Notes under the pieces: generated by a model
Databases searched by the model: none
The model's input: the letters and a program-made list of their open reading frames with translations, nothing else
What the model was told of the DNA's origin: nothing
Shown: positions 21,131-31,008 of the stretch, one piece after another
How positions within the stretch are numbered: the first letter of the stretch is position 1
Layout: each line of letters opens with the position of its first letter
Assembly: GCF_001679785.1 (NCBI RefSeq)
Contig: NZ_CP016290.1
Coordinates: 493,599 to 557,598, forward strand
DNA from: Rhizobium leguminosarum
GTDB lineage: Bacteria; Pseudomonadota; Alphaproteobacteria; Rhizobiales; Rhizobiaceae
DNA length: 64,000 nt
Direction of reading: 5' to 3'
Program-made: the position numbers and the translations under genes

Positions 21131-21189
21131 AGTTCTTCCTTTCGCCTACGGGGTCAAATCTTCACTTCGCTTGACAGAGCCATTGGAGC

Positions 21190-21500
21190 AAGAACGTATG
21201 GTTGATCCGACCGGATTGTCTTCAACACGTCGAGCAACCGTTGATGAACCGGCCGCAGATGCATCTTCGAAGCTCTTTGCCGACGAGACGACAGCGCCGG
21301 TGCTCGATCCGGGGCGCGGTAAGACCAAGACGAGGCAGCTTTGGGGCTTATGCCCGCGATGACAGACCATGGCTGGCAACCGATCCACCCGGTGTCGTCT
21401 ATGTCTATGCACCGGACCGCAAAGCCGAGCGCCTGATGACTCATCTCGACGGCTTCGTCGGCATTCTCCAGGTCGACGTGTGTGGACGCCCCGGTAAATG
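21190..21500 (+). pseudogene. IS66 TnpC transposase fragment
   Basis: ADETTAPVLDPGRGKTKTRQ followed, after a frameshift, by AYARDDRPW and GVVYVYAPDRKAERLMTHLD then GFVGILQVDVCG matches the central IS66 transposase. Both ends are missing. Confidence 0.82.
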
Positions 21501-21761
21501 CAAGCAAAATCTTACTTCCGTACGGGCATGTGGTCGGATTCTGACGTGTGTCCGGCCTCAAAAAGCGACTTCAACACGTCGCGGGCCCTTACGGAATACG
21601 TGGATCAGATCGAACTCGGCTAGGCGTGCTCTGGGCACTCAAACCTAATGATTCTTCTGATCCCGTTTCTGACCGATTGCGCATAATCCTCTGTTAGACC
21701 TCACCACACGGCACTGTAAACTTAACGCTGCGCAGGCAAGATCTGGGAATGAGTCTTTGGT

Positions 21762-22492
21762 TCATTCGGCGTGAAGGCGCGCGATTAGGCGCCATGCTTG
21801 CATGGCCGTTGCTCGCAGTTCTCGATGGTGGGTGAATGGAATATCGTGGCGGGGAACGTTAAAGAGGTTGACGATCGGGTCGTGGATGGAAGCGAAACGC
21901 TGAAGCTGTCGCGCTGACTTGAAGCGCTTCATGATCCTCTCCCGTCGTCGGACGGGTTTATGAGAGTTCTCCGCCCGATTGTTCGGGCCCTTGTGCGAGC
22001 GATGCTCGACGCCCGGCATGATCTCCCGCTTCGCCGCACCGTAGGATCGAAGCTTGTCGGTGATCATCACACGCGGCGAACGGCGTTGCCCTTTCAGAAG
22101 CTTTCGCATCAAGCGCTTTGCCGCCTTGGCATGCGGCGGCTTTGCACCAACACGTCGAGAACAAAGCCGTCCTGATCAACGGCGCGCAAAAGCCAGTGTT
22201 TCTTTCCACCGATGGTGATGACAACCTCATCGAGGTGCCATTTGTCGCCGAGCCTGCCGGCTGATCGCTTCCGAATGGCGTTGGCAAAGTGTCTGCCGAA
22301 CTTCTCAGCCCAGAGTCGCACGGTCTGGTGGGAGACGATGACGCCACGCGCTGCCAGCATGTCCTCGACCATCCGCAGGCTGAGCGGAAACCGGAAATAG
22401 AGCCAAACGGCATGGGCAATCACCTCCGTTGGAAATCGGTGGCGACGATAAAGAGGATCACGGGAAAATCTGGCCATGCCGCCAGATCCCAC
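21762..22492 (-). pseudogene. IS6-family transposase, frameshifted
   Basis: The N-terminal piece has YRRHRFPTEVIAHAVWLYFR, SLRMVEDMLAARGVIVSHQT and DKWHLDEVVITIGGKKHWLL with the first catalytic Asp. A frameshift near 22110 leads to MRKLLKGQRRSPRVMITDKL, VEHRSHKGPNNRAENSHKPV and the C-terminus. Together they are a nearly full IS6-type transposase with one frameshift. Confidence 0.88.
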
Positions 22493-22541
22493 ATCTTGAT
22501 CGATGCCAGGTTAACGTTACGCTGCCGCAGCCGCTTCTCGA

Positions 22542-22832
22542 TCATCGGAGCATACGGTTAATCGTGCTGTGGTCCACTTCGAAGCCGCGCTCTTGGAACA
22601 TCTCCTCAAGGTCTCGGTAGCTGAGCGGATACCGCAGATACCAGGCCACCGCCTGTACGATGAGCCATGCCTCGAAATGCCGCCCTTTGAAATCATCTTT
22701 CGACCGGCGCTTCAGCTTCTCGGCAATGGTATTCAGAATCACAGGCTCGCTCCACAAATTCGAAGCGAGAATTTCTCCGGCGAGCGTCAACAGACGGTTA
22801 ACTAAGAAAATTTGCGACAGGCCCGGTAGCAT
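22542..22832 (-). pseudogene. N-terminal fragment of another IS6-family transposase
   Basis: GRHFEAWLIVQAVAWYLRYP then LSYRDLEEMFQERGFEVDHS and TINRML is the IS6 N-terminal region of a different subgroup from the neighbour at 21762-22492. The catalytic domain is missing. Confidence 0.75.
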
Positions 22833-23876
22833 TCTTTTTCACCTATTCCAGCAGGGTGACGTCTTTCCCCAGATCGCCAACAGAATCTCCAGATCGCCTC
22901 GAGCTCAGAAAGCCTTGGCCGTGTGTGAAGCATGACACGTCTTCGGCGCCGCTTCGACATCGACATCCTCGTCGCGGACGCCGGCGAGCACGTCCACTCC
23001 CTTTTGGAACTTGCCTACATTCTGGGCGATTTGCCAGTTCCGCACTTTCCCGTCATAGTTAGTGTTCCTTCATGTGTTCGAAGCAATGCGGTTATCCCGC
23101 AACGCGGATGCGGCGGCTGTTCCGCTGGCTCGCAATAGCTCTCAAGATTCGCGCCAGGAAGGCCGATTGAGCTGACCAACAATTAATTGCTGCTATTTCA
23201 GCTATGTGGGCGGAAAATAGGGGATTGGGCGAAGACGAATGCATGTCGCGAAGCCGCCAAAAGTGACGACGATGTCATAAGTTGGATGTCGAGAATTTCG
23301 GTTAATCGGGCCATCTGGAACTGCGACTTACGACCCGTGCAGGAAGAAATTAAGTGGAGATCGCATTGTCCTCAATTTTGGTAGAGGGGGAGTCCGATCG
23401 CCGATGTCTGTCGCAAAGCAGAAGCTTCTAAACGCGACCTTCTAAATTAGCGCAAAATATACCGGTCTGATGCCCTCGCAAGTGAAGCGTCTACGCTATT
23501 TTGGAAGGGTGAAGGTCAAGCTGAAGCGGACTGTCGCCGAGCTATCGCTGAACAAGACCGTGCTGCGGGGGGTCTCCTTCGTTCGTGCAAGGGTCATCAC
23601 TATCCAGGTCGCGCATGGCGAGAGCCTCGCCGAGGTCACCACCACCAACGGGATCGTCCGCCTCCCCCGCGCAAGCCCTCGGCATCATCAAGCAGGGAAT
23701 CGCTAAGTTCGGACTTTTCATGCATGACGCACAATCGTCCTTCGGAGATCCTGCTTTCGCCTGACGCTCTTCAACAACGCGCCGGCATAATGATGGACGA
23801 AACAGTCGATCAACATGCCGTAAGGGGCGTTGTCACGTTGTTTGAATGTGGCCACGTGAGGCCGACCCTGCGCTTT
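22833..23876. other. IS debris, no intact gene
   Basis: About 1 kb between IS6 remnants. At 23470-23620 a plus-strand frame contains VKLKRTVAELSLNKTVLRGV, which resembles the leucine-zipper region of IS3-family OrfA, then RVITIQVAHGESLAEVTTTN, which could be IS66 OrfA. Both are short fragments. I see nothing else that I can name. Confidence 0.4.
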
Positions 23877-24340
23877 TCAGGCAGGCCGTGCACTCACGGC
23901 TTCCCACGCGGCCATTGCCTGGCGTCGATGGGTTCGAATTTGTGCTGCGGTGCGGTTGGTCTGGGATGGGACGAAGAGGTTTCGCACGGCGGAGAAGATC
24001 GACACGAAATGTTGCAATGAGCCAACCGACCGGAAACCCTGTCGCGTTCGCTCCCGTTTTCTCAACGGCAGGTGAGAATTCTCGCCCGGTTGTTCAAGCC
24101 TTTATGCGAGCGGTGTTCCACGTTCGGCATGACCTGGCGTTTGGCCGCCCCGTAGGAGCGCAATTTGTCGGTGATCATACGCTTTGGCGGCATGCCCTGC
24201 TTCTTCAGAAGTCGCGTCAGCAGGCGCTTGGCCGCCTTAGTGTTACGCCGCGTCTGGACGATCTCGTCGAGCGGTAGCGTCGCCTTAACATTTGCGGCGG
24301 TATTTACCGGCATGAGCCCGAACCCGTCGACCGATGTCAC
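23877..24340 (-). pseudogene. C-terminal part of an IS6-family transposase, frameshifted
   Basis: KATLPLDEIVQTRRNTKAAK, RMITDKLRSYGAAKRQVMPN and VEHRSHKGLNNRA, then after a frameshift LRKRERTRQGFRSVGSLQHF, give the catalytic and C-terminal IS6 regions. The N-terminal third is missing. Confidence 0.82.
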
Positions 24341-24344
24341 GCCG

Positions 24345-25042
24345 CCGCGATATAAGCGTCATCGTTTTCCCGCCGAGATCATAGCGCATGCGGTGTGGCT
24401 CTATTTCCGCTTTCCGCTGAGCCTGCGTCATATAGAAGATCTGCTGGCAGAGCGCGGCATAGAAGTCTCGTTCCAGACTGCAGCGGGATGAGCTGCCAAG
24501 TTCGGCCGAGAATATGCCCGTTCCATCCGACATCGATCCAGAGGACGTTTTGCCGACAAGTGGCATCTCTCGACAAAATGGTCGTTGCTATCAAAGGCAG
24601 AAAATACTGGTTGTGGCGGGCCGTCGATGCTGATGGTTATGTTCTCTTTGCATTGCTCCAGAGCCGCCGGGACAAGACGGCGGCCCTTCGACTGATGCGA
24701 AAGCTACTGAAGGGCCAGTGCGTCGCGCCACGTGTCATAATCACCGACAAGCTCAGATCCTACAATGCAGCCAGAAGAGAAATCATGCCCAGTGTCGAGC
24801 ATCGCTCGCATAAGGGCCTGAATAACCGGGTGGAGAATTCGCATCTGGCTGTTCGACGACGCGAACGAGGCATGATCCGGTTCAAGTCGGCAGAGCAATG
24901 CCAGCGCTTCCTCTCCATCCATGGCCCGATCGCAAACCTGTTCCATCTTCAACGCAAAAAGACGACCACTGCCGAATATCGAAAACTGCAAAACGCCGCC
25001 ATGAGCACGTGGCGGGAAATCACCCTTTCGACTGTGGCATAA
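24345..25042 (+). pseudogene. IS6-family transposase with internal stop and frameshift
   Basis: The frame begins YKRHRFPAEIIAHAVWLYFR and runs to a TGA in the middle of the helix-turn-helix region (FQTAAG then stop then AAKFGREYARSIRHR). A frameshift near 24570 restores MVVAIKGRKYWLWRAVDADG, VIITDKLRSYNAARREIMPS and VEHRSHKGLNNRVENSHLAV. It faces the previous IS6 fragment back to back and is dead. Confidence 0.85.
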
Positions 25043-25091
25043 CCCAGCCCCATTGTGGCCAATCCTGTGCCCGACGCAAGTTAAGGCGACG

Positions 25092-26138
25092 CTACCGACT
25101 GAGGGACTTATTGACTGCTGGAATGATCTTATCTCCCCAGAGCTCTATCTGACGCAGCATCGTAGTCTGATCGAGGTCTCCCAGTTGGGTCTGAATCGCA
25201 ATCTGGTCCGGCTTCAGAATTTCGATTTCTTGCAGGAGGCGGTCAATGACTTGATTTATGCTACCGATCGGCAGGTTCTCCCGCATAGTCTCGAGAGACA
25301 TATCCTGCTGCGTCGGCGTTGCCTGCAGCATATAGCCATCGTGGCTCTGCTGACGACGCTGATGAAGCGCTTCGGATAGCTGGCGCTGGAAACGTGCGTT
25401 GTCGAGATAGCGGTTGATCTCCGCTCCGTCAGCGCTCGCGTAACAGCAGCGCAGCAATGATATCTTCGCGTCGCCAGGGCTCTTGAACTCGGCAGCTGCT
25501 GCCTCCTGGATCATTCCTCGCAAAGCACCCAAAGTCTCCAATCCGTTGTGTAGCGCGGTTACGAGGAGATTATGTCTCTCACGATAAGCCCGCCGCATAC
25601 TGCTCGGAGACCCGGTTGCGATCCAGATCGGCGGCGAGGGCTTTTGAATAGTTCGGACCGAGATCGCAGTCGGAGGGATCTGCATAAAGTGGCCGCTGTG
25701 CGAGAAGATTTTCCGACTGAGACCTTTGAGCACAATATCAAGATATTCCGAAAACACGGCTGGCGCGTTATCAATGTTGACGCCGAAGCGCTCGAATTCG
25801 AACTGCTGATACCCTGAGCCAACACCGAGCTCGAGGCGGCCGTTCGAAACGACATCGGCAAAACCGATTTCGGCGAGCAAGCGCTGCGGCTGATAAAGCG
25901 GCAGGACGCAGACAGCAGTTCCAAGACGAATTCTTTTTGTCACGCCGGCGCAATGAGCGACCATCATCAGCGGCGACGGGACCAGGCTGTAGTTGTTAAA
26001 GTGATGTTCGGCGAACCAAGCGGTATCGAAGCCTGCCTGCTCAGAAAGGACGGCTTGTTCAATGGCGTCGTGGATGACGCTGTCCGACGTTTGGTGATAG
26101 CCGCGCTGGGTGGCCAGAATGAATGTCGCGAACTCCAT
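25092..26138 (-). CDS. LLM-class flavin-dependent oxidoreductase
   Basis: A 348-residue bacterial luciferase-like monooxygenase that would use reduced flavin (FMNH2 or F420). EFATFILATQRGYHQ at the start, FDTAWFAEHHFNNYSLVPSP, RIRLGTAVCVLPLYQPQRLL and GRLELGVGSGYQQFEFERFG are family hallmarks. A GGAGAC box precedes the ATG. It lies last in a minus-strand set (P450, SnoaL-like, tandem SDR, this gene), with 210 bases to the SDR gene. The set looks like part of an oxidative pathway for a hydrophobic substrate, perhaps a terpenoid, but the substrate is not deducible. Confidence 0.85.
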   Translation of the reverse strand: MEFATFILATQRGYHQTSDSVIHDAIEQAVLSEQAGFDTAWFAEHHFNNYSLVPSPLMMVAHCAGVTKRIRLGTAVCVLPLYQPQRLLAEIGFADVVSNGRLELGVGSGYQQFEFERFGVNIDNAPAVFSEYLDIVLKGLSRKIFSHSGHFMQIPPTAISVRTIQKPSPPIWIATGSPSSMRRAYRERHNLLVTALHNGLETLGALRGMIQEAAAAEFKSPGDAKISLLRCCYASADGAEINRYLDNARFQRQLSEALHQRRQQSHDGYMLQATPTQQDMSLETMRENLPIGSINQVIDRLLQEIEILKPDQIAIQTQLGDLDQTTMLRQIELWGDKIIPAVNKSLSR

Positions 26139-26349
26139 ACAGTCTCCTTGTTCGCTATCGGGAAGACCCGATGTAGGATGCAGGTCGTAAAGCCTTAGCC
26201 AATCCAGCTTTCGACGATCGAGTAAGCGGCCATCTCGCGAGAAGCTGCCTCTGCCATTCGCCTTGAACCGCAGAGCGTGTCTGCGGATTCAAGGAAACGT
26301 TCCATCGAAAAATGCCGCAGCATGCACTTTGCGCCCGAGTGTGCTGGAC

Positions 26350-27975
26350 TTAAGTCCCTGGAATCCTCAGCTTCGTGCGATCGTCATCACATAGGCGATT
26401 GCCAGTTAGATCAGATTTGCTGACGCAACTCGGCCCGAAGTTTGAAGTCAACCCGCCATCCACATTGAGGATCGATCCGGTGATGTAGGAAGCGTCAGCC
26501 GAAGCCAGGAAGCAGGCAGCGTCGGCCACTTCTTCCGGTTCTCCAAGCCTGCCCATCGGGATCTGCCGCGCGACCCACCTCGACATGAATTTCGACCAGT
26601 GGGTGACGCCAAGCGTGCGGATATGGCCTGGAACGATTGTGGCTGTCCTTACGCCAAATGGTCCTAGTTCTGCCGCCATGCACCTCGTGAGCATTTCTAT
26701 TGCCGCGTTGTATGCATCGGCGGTATGGCGAGAAGCGGGGCGCAGAAAATCCGCGCAGGCTCCGAGGTTGAGGATCACGCTACCAGGTCGCATCACCTTG
26801 ATGGCCTCGCGAGCACAGGTGAAGGCGCCGGTGAGATTGACACCCAGCCCCTGTTCAAAAACTTGCGAAACGTCTTCTATGGACAGGACAAACGCGCCCT
26901 TTGGTGCAGCGCAGGTGACGAGAATGTCAATATGGCCGTAGCGCTGCCGCAGTTCGTCAAACAGTGCGACGACCTCGCTCTCTCGGGTGACGTCTGCCGA
27001 TATTGCCAGATGCTTGTCACCAAGCGAACTCGCCAAATCTGCCGCTGCCTCGCCGTTTTTGTCGGCGATCACGACAGTGTCGCCTCGTTCGGCAAACCGG
27101 CCAACGACAGCAGCGCCTATCCCTTTCGCACCACCCACGACGACCGCAATTCGCGCATGGGTGCCTTCAACGCGTCTTCGGGGCTCTGCATCGCGTGAGT
27201 TGTCCACTGTTGGATGCGCTTCGCCGGGCTGGTTGAATGACATCAAACCACCATCCACGACCAGCGTTGATCCGGTGATGTACGCTGCCTGCGCACTGAC
27301 CATAAAACGAACTGCCCGAGCGACCTCGTCAGGCCGAGCCATGCGCCCCATTGGTATGCGGCTCCTGACTTGAGCAGAACGGATTTTGCCCGCGCGTTCT
27401 AACTCCGCAATCATCGGCGTGCGCACGTAACCGGGCGCTACGGCGCACACGCGGATGCCGCGTGGAGCCCATTCGCATGCCAACACTTTTGTGGTCGCGA
27501 TCAAGCCCGCTTTTGATGCGGCATATGCGTTGCGGTGAGGGTTGGCTAGTAATCCCGCGACCGAGGCGACGTTTGCGACCACGCCGCCAGGCTTCATTCG
27601 TCGCGCTGTCTCGCGCGCCATGATATTAGGTCCAACGAGGTTTACCCGAAGGGCGAGTTGAAAATCTTCGACAAGGGTGTTCGATGTCGCCACCAGGTCA
27701 GGCCCCACCGCCGCATTGTTGACAAGCACATCAATATGCAAAAACCGTTCTTCGATACGACTGTATAGCGACAGGATGTCTTCCTGGCGCGAGACGTCGC
27801 ACTCGAGACAGAGATGCGGATACCCGAGATGGCGAGCCATCTCGAGCACGCCACTGTCAGGAAGATCTACGGCGACGACAGTGTCCCCGCCTGTAGCAAA
27901 AAGATCGACCAACGCGCGGCCAATCCCGCCTGCAGCACCCGTGATCACGACGACGCGCCCTAGCTGCTGTTTCAT
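26350..27975 (-). CDS. Tandem short-chain dehydrogenase/reductase protein
   Basis: A 541-residue fusion of two SDR domains. I start at the ATG before KQQLGRVVVITGAAGGIGRA, preceded by GAGGAG. Domain 1 (residues 1-255) has the NAD(P) loop GAAGGIG, NNAAVG, the Ser in ASVAG and the catalytic YAASK. Domain 2 (about 290-525) has GGAKGIG and keeps Tyr in AYNAAIEM, but the partner Lys is Ile and NNAG is TCAAP, so it is probably not a working dehydrogenase. Both domains end in a DGG motif (VDGGL). Substrate unknown; it belongs with the P450/SnoaL/LLM set. Confidence 0.88.
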   Translation of the reverse strand: MKQQLGRVVVITGAAGGIGRALVDLFATGGDTVVAVDLPDSGVLEMARHLGYPHLCLECDVSRQEDILSLYSRIEERFLHIDVLVNNAAVGPDLVATSNTLVEDFQLALRVNLVGPNIMARETARRMKPGGVVANVASVAGLLANPHRNAYAASKAGLIATTKVLACEWAPRGIRVCAVAPGYVRTPMIAELERAGKIRSAQVRSRIPMGRMARPDEVARAVRFMVSAQAAYITGSTLVVDGGLMSFNQPGEAHPTVDNSRDAEPRRRVEGTHARIAVVVGGAKGIGAAVVGRFAERGDTVVIADKNGEAAADLASSLGDKHLAISADVTRESEVVALFDELRQRYGHIDILVTCAAPKGAFVLSIEDVSQVFEQGLGVNLTGAFTCAREAIKVMRPGSVILNLGACADFLRPASRHTADAYNAAIEMLTRCMAAELGPFGVRTATIVPGHIRTLGVTHWSKFMSRWVARQIPMGRLGEPEEVADAACFLASADASYITGSILNVDGGLTSNFGPSCVSKSDLTGNRLCDDDRTKLRIPGT

Positions 27976-28290
27976 GAGAACTCCTCTGCACGCTGAGTGT
28001 CGGGCCTCGCTGCAGGAGCCCGGGAATGCAACGTCGGCTTTTTCTCGAGGCAGAGCCGCATTCCGCCCCTTTCTTTGGGAACACGTCCGCACAAGTGAAG
28101 CAACGCTGGGGCCGTTCTCTCAGGAAAACGTTGAGAAGAGATCTCTTTGTACTCTCGTAATTGCTCGGCCAACACCTGGCCCTTGCTGGATGAGCACGTC
28201 GGCGGCGCAGATATGAAGATCAAAAGACAACCAGTTATGCGCATCGTCACTAAGCAGACTCCATGGGTAGGAAATGGTGGATGTTGCAGA
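27976..28290. other. Gap without a supported gene
   Basis: About 315 bases between the SDR and SnoaL-like genes. A minus-strand frame is open but looks non-coding. The SDR ribosome binding site lies at its lower edge. Confidence 0.35.
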
Positions 28291-28857
28291 TCAATCATGG
28301 TCGTTCGCCTCCGATGTTGGTCCACATCTCGGGCTGGTGCCTTCGAGAAGCGCATAAATCGGATCATTCGGATACGGCGCTCCAATTGGCCGCCGTGATG
28401 CGAACCTTTCGCTTTCAGGCAGTCCGGGTGGGGTCTGCTGCTCAATCCAATCGTAAATCACTGTTCGGGCTATGATGCGCCACTCCCCTTCCCGCTTGTG
28501 GAACAGATCGCCGTAGCGGCCGCACAGGAGCACCTGCCGTATCTCACCGCCTGCGTCCGGCCCACGTTGAAGCGCCGTGAAATAGCTCTCGACCGTGGCC
28601 TCTGAGGGGCTGGAGAATTCAATCAGTACATTCGCTATCTGATGAACATTGCGCGGCTCGGTCTCGAAGATGCCAAGCGCAAGTCGGATAAAGCCCTCGG
28701 ATGGTCCAGAATAGCCCCCATGGTTGTCATGCGCATCCGGCCAGTACGCGCTGCGCAGCGCCGCCTCATCCTCCCGGTCAATCCCGCGGCAATACCGGTA
28801 GAGGCAGTCTCTGATGGCCTCGCGGTCGAGTAGCTCACTGATATTGGCTTCGTCCAT
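28291..28857 (-). CDS. SnoaL/NTF2-like protein
   Basis: A 188-residue protein of the SnoaL_4 group (NTF2 cone fold). [20 protein letters not shown] then [15 protein letters not shown] is the typical N-terminal helix and turn with the conserved Asp of this group, followed by [11 protein letters not shown] and [20 protein letters not shown]. Members act as cyclases, isomerases, dehydratases or small subunits of ring-hydroxylating enzymes. The ATG at 28857 has the better ribosome binding site; 28872 is an alternative. It sits 79 bases downstream of the P450 gene and probably shares its pathway. Confidence 0.75.
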   Translation of the reverse strand: MDEANISELLDREAIRDCLYRYCRGIDREDEAALRSAYWPDAHDNHGGYSGPSEGFIRLALGIFETEPRNVHQIANVLIEFSSPSEATVESYFTALQRGPDAGGEIRQVLLCGRYGDLFHKREGEWRIIARTVIYDWIEQQTPPGLPESERFASRRPIGAPYPNDPIYALLEGTSPRCGPTSEANDHD

Positions 28858-28935
28858 TGTTTTTCCCACCATCGCTGAGTTTGTTAGGACCAGTCAAAAT
28901 TAAATTTTTGAGCCCGAGTACATGACCCCCATGGG

Positions 28936-29712
28936 TCATCGGCGCCATACCTCTTTGATTCGAAAGGTGGGGATCCGAGTCAGCCATTCGTTGATGCCTA
29001 CGGCAATCTCAAGCCGGGCAAGATTTGCCCCGAGGCAAAGATGAGGACCATAGCCAAACGCTATGTAGCGGTGGTCCTGTCGCGCCAAGTCGATTGTGTC
29101 CGGGCACATGAATTCTGCGGGGTCGCGGTTAGCAATCATCGTTGCGCAGGAAACGAAGTCTCCCTTACGCATGGACACTCCTTCAAAGTCCACGTCTTTC
29201 GTAGCCACGCGGATAATCTGAACGGTTGAATAGGCGCGCAACAATTCTTCAACTGCGGTTGCGATCCGGGTCGGCTCTCTCCGCAGCGATTCCTGATCCT
29301 CCGGATTGCGTGCGAGATAGGCCAGGTCAAAGCCTAACGCGGCAGCGACCGTGTCGAGTCCGGCAATCAAGAAGAGTACGCCGATGCCCCGGACTTCCTC
29401 ATCTGTCAGGGAACGACCCTGGACCTGCGCCTGCACGATGTATGTCGTGAAATCGGCAGCCGATTGCTTCCGACGGCTCGCTGCAAGTTCGTCGATGAAA
29501 CTTACGATTGATTGGGCCGCTTCGGTACGTTTAACATCATTGCCGTGGAGCAAGTCGCTCACCCTACCAATGAGCTCGTCAGATCCGCTGTTTGAGAGCC
29601 CCATAGAGCCCAGGTAGACTTTGACTGTGAATGGAAGGGCGAAATCTTTCATGACGTCACATCTGGTGCTCCGAGCGATCAGATCGCTTGCCGTGGTTTC
29701 TTGCACATCCAT
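28936..29712 (-). CDS. Chimeric, N-terminally truncated cytochrome P450
   Basis: Only 258 residues against about 400 for the family. The I-helix (LIAGLDTVAAAL), the ExxR motif (EELLR) and the haem-Cys loop (FGYGPHLCLGANLARLE) are all present, but the first 150 or so residues, including the substrate-recognition B-C region, are missing. The first eight residues, MDVQETTA, are identical, as I recall, to the start of another P450 of the rhizobial gibberellin operon; from residue 9 the sequence is an unrelated bacterial P450. This looks like a recombination joint. GAGGTAACCCAG precedes the ATG. Unlikely to be a functional P450. Confidence 0.8.
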   Translation of the reverse strand: MDVQETTASDLIARSTRCDVMKDFALPFTVKVYLGSMGLSNSGSDELIGRVSDLLHGNDVKRTEAAQSIVSFIDELAASRRKQSAADFTTYIVQAQVQGRSLTDEEVRGIGVLFLIAGLDTVAAALGFDLAYLARNPEDQESLRREPTRIATAVEELLRAYSTVQIIRVATKDVDFEGVSMRKGDFVSCATMIANRDPAEFMCPDTIDLARQDHRYIAFGYGPHLCLGANLARLEIAVGINEWLTRIPTFRIKEVWRR

Positions 29713-29805
29713 CTGGGTTACCTCTTGGCTGGCTGATCTGACTGGCGCGCGCCGGGTGCGCCGGCAAATTGCGGAAAGATCGCGATTCCCGGTGGTGTCC
29801 GCGCA

Positions 29806-31008
29806 TCACCAGAGCACCGGCAACTCCTCAAACCCGCCAGTGATGATCTCCTTGCGCAACTTCAGTTCTTCGGGCGCCACGGCCAGGCGTAGCGCGGGAA
29901 AGCGCTGAAAGATCGAACCGAACACCACCTTGAGTTCCAGCCTGGCAAGCGCCTCGCCAATGCAGTAGTGCGGCCCGTAGGAGAACGCCAGGTGCGGCTT
30001 TTCGGCGCGTCCGATGTCGAAGATTTCCGGGTCGTCGAAATGGCGTGGATCGAACGACGTCGCCGGCAGGCCGACCAGCACCTTGCTCTCCGCGGGAATA
30101 TGCACGCCCGCGATGGTCACGTCGGTCCTCGGATAGCGCATGATGCCGTCCCAGCCCGCGCCCGGCGGGTACATGCGCAGGATTTCCTCTACCGCCTTGT
30201 CCACGAGGGATGGATCGCCGACCAGGCGTTCGCGCTGTTGCGGATGGCGGAACATGGCCAGCAGGCCGAATTCAATCTGTGCGACGGTGCTCTCGTGCCC
30301 CGCCACCAGCATGCCCGCTGCCAGGCCGATCGCCTCTTCCTCGGTCGCCTTGCCCTGGTCGACCGCCGCGAGCAGATCCGTCAGCAGGTTGTCGCCCGGA
30401 TCCTGGCGCTTTTCCCGCATCTTGCCGCGAATGTAGGCGCGCAATTCTTCCCAGGCCAGACGCGACGCGCTACGCGGGCCGCTTTCATGCTGGTGCGTCA
30501 TAACCTCGTCGGACAGCTCGGCGAAAAAGGCGTGATCCTCGTAGGGCACGCCCATCAGCGCGCTGATGACCTTGGCCGGAAGCGGAAAGGAGAGGTGGTG
30601 TCGCAGGTCGGCGGGCTGGGGCTGGGCCGCCAGCGTCTCGAACAACTGCGCGGCGATCGCCTCGATCTGCTGCGCGAGCAGCTTCACCCTGCGGTTGCTG
30701 AAGGCCGGCGCCACGATCGTGCGTAACCGGGCATGCTCGCTGCCCTCGTGCGAGCCCAGCCACCCCGGCGAACCGAGAATCACCGTAGCCGGGGTGAATG
30801 CCGCCGGCGGCATTCCCGAGGGCCGGAACGCCGCGTCGGACAGTACCGCCTTAGCTTCCTCGTAGCCTGTCACCCACCAGCCTTCGTGCCCGGACGGGAA
30901 GCGCACGCGGTGGATCGGACCGTTGGCGCGTAACGCCAACATCTCGGGCGAGGGCTCGATGTGATTGACGCGCCACATCGGCAGCGTCGGCAAGGATTGT
31001 CCGGACAT
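29806..31008 (-). CDS. cyp112: Cytochrome P450 CYP112 (BJ-1 type), gibberellin operon
   Basis: A complete 400-residue P450. The start LPTLPMWRVNHIEPSPEML, then RANGPIHRVRFPSGHEGWWV, matches my memory of Bradyrhizobium CYP112 (BJ-1) almost residue for residue. I-helix AGHESTVAQ, ExxR in EEILRMYP and the haem loop FSYGPHYCIGEALARLE are intact. In rhizobia CYP112 is the first P450 of the operon for gibberellin GA9 synthesis, where it oxidises an ent-kaurene-derived intermediate. Here the rest of the operon is gone apart from remnants, so it is probably an orphan. GC content is high, as in that operon. Confidence 0.92.
   Translation of the reverse strand: MSGQSLPTLPMWRVNHIEPSPEMLALRANGPIHRVRFPSGHEGWWVTGYEEAKAVLSDAAFRPSGMPPAAFTPATVILGSPGWLGSHEGSEHARLRTIVAPAFSNRRVKLLAQQIEAIAAQLFETLAAQPQPADLRHHLSFPLPAKVISALMGVPYEDHAFFAELSDEVMTHQHESGPRSASRLAWEELRAYIRGKMREKRQDPGDNLLTDLLAAVDQGKATEEEAIGLAAGMLVAGHESTVAQIEFGLLAMFRHPQQRERLVGDPSLVDKAVEEILRMYPPGAGWDGIMRYPRTDVTIAGVHIPAESKVLVGLPATSFDPRHFDDPEIFDIGRAEKPHLAFSYGPHYCIGEALARLELKVVFGSIFQRFPALRLAVAPEELKLRKEIITGGFEELPVLW

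Larger units (their letters stand above)
18982..21176. mobile_element. IS21-family insertion sequence, frameshifted
   Basis: About 2195 bp. Ends are TGTCAGGCGAAATGA on the left and its near reverse complement TCACTTCGCTTGACA on the right, with internal repeats around CTGACCCCC/GGGGGTCAG as usual for IS21. It contains istA then istB, overlapping at 20339-20342. Both genes carry frameshifts, so the copy is probably dead. Confidence 0.88.

Noticed and set aside
29968..30726. 252-codon plus-strand frame across CYP112
   Set aside because: Shadow of the P450, high-GC effect.
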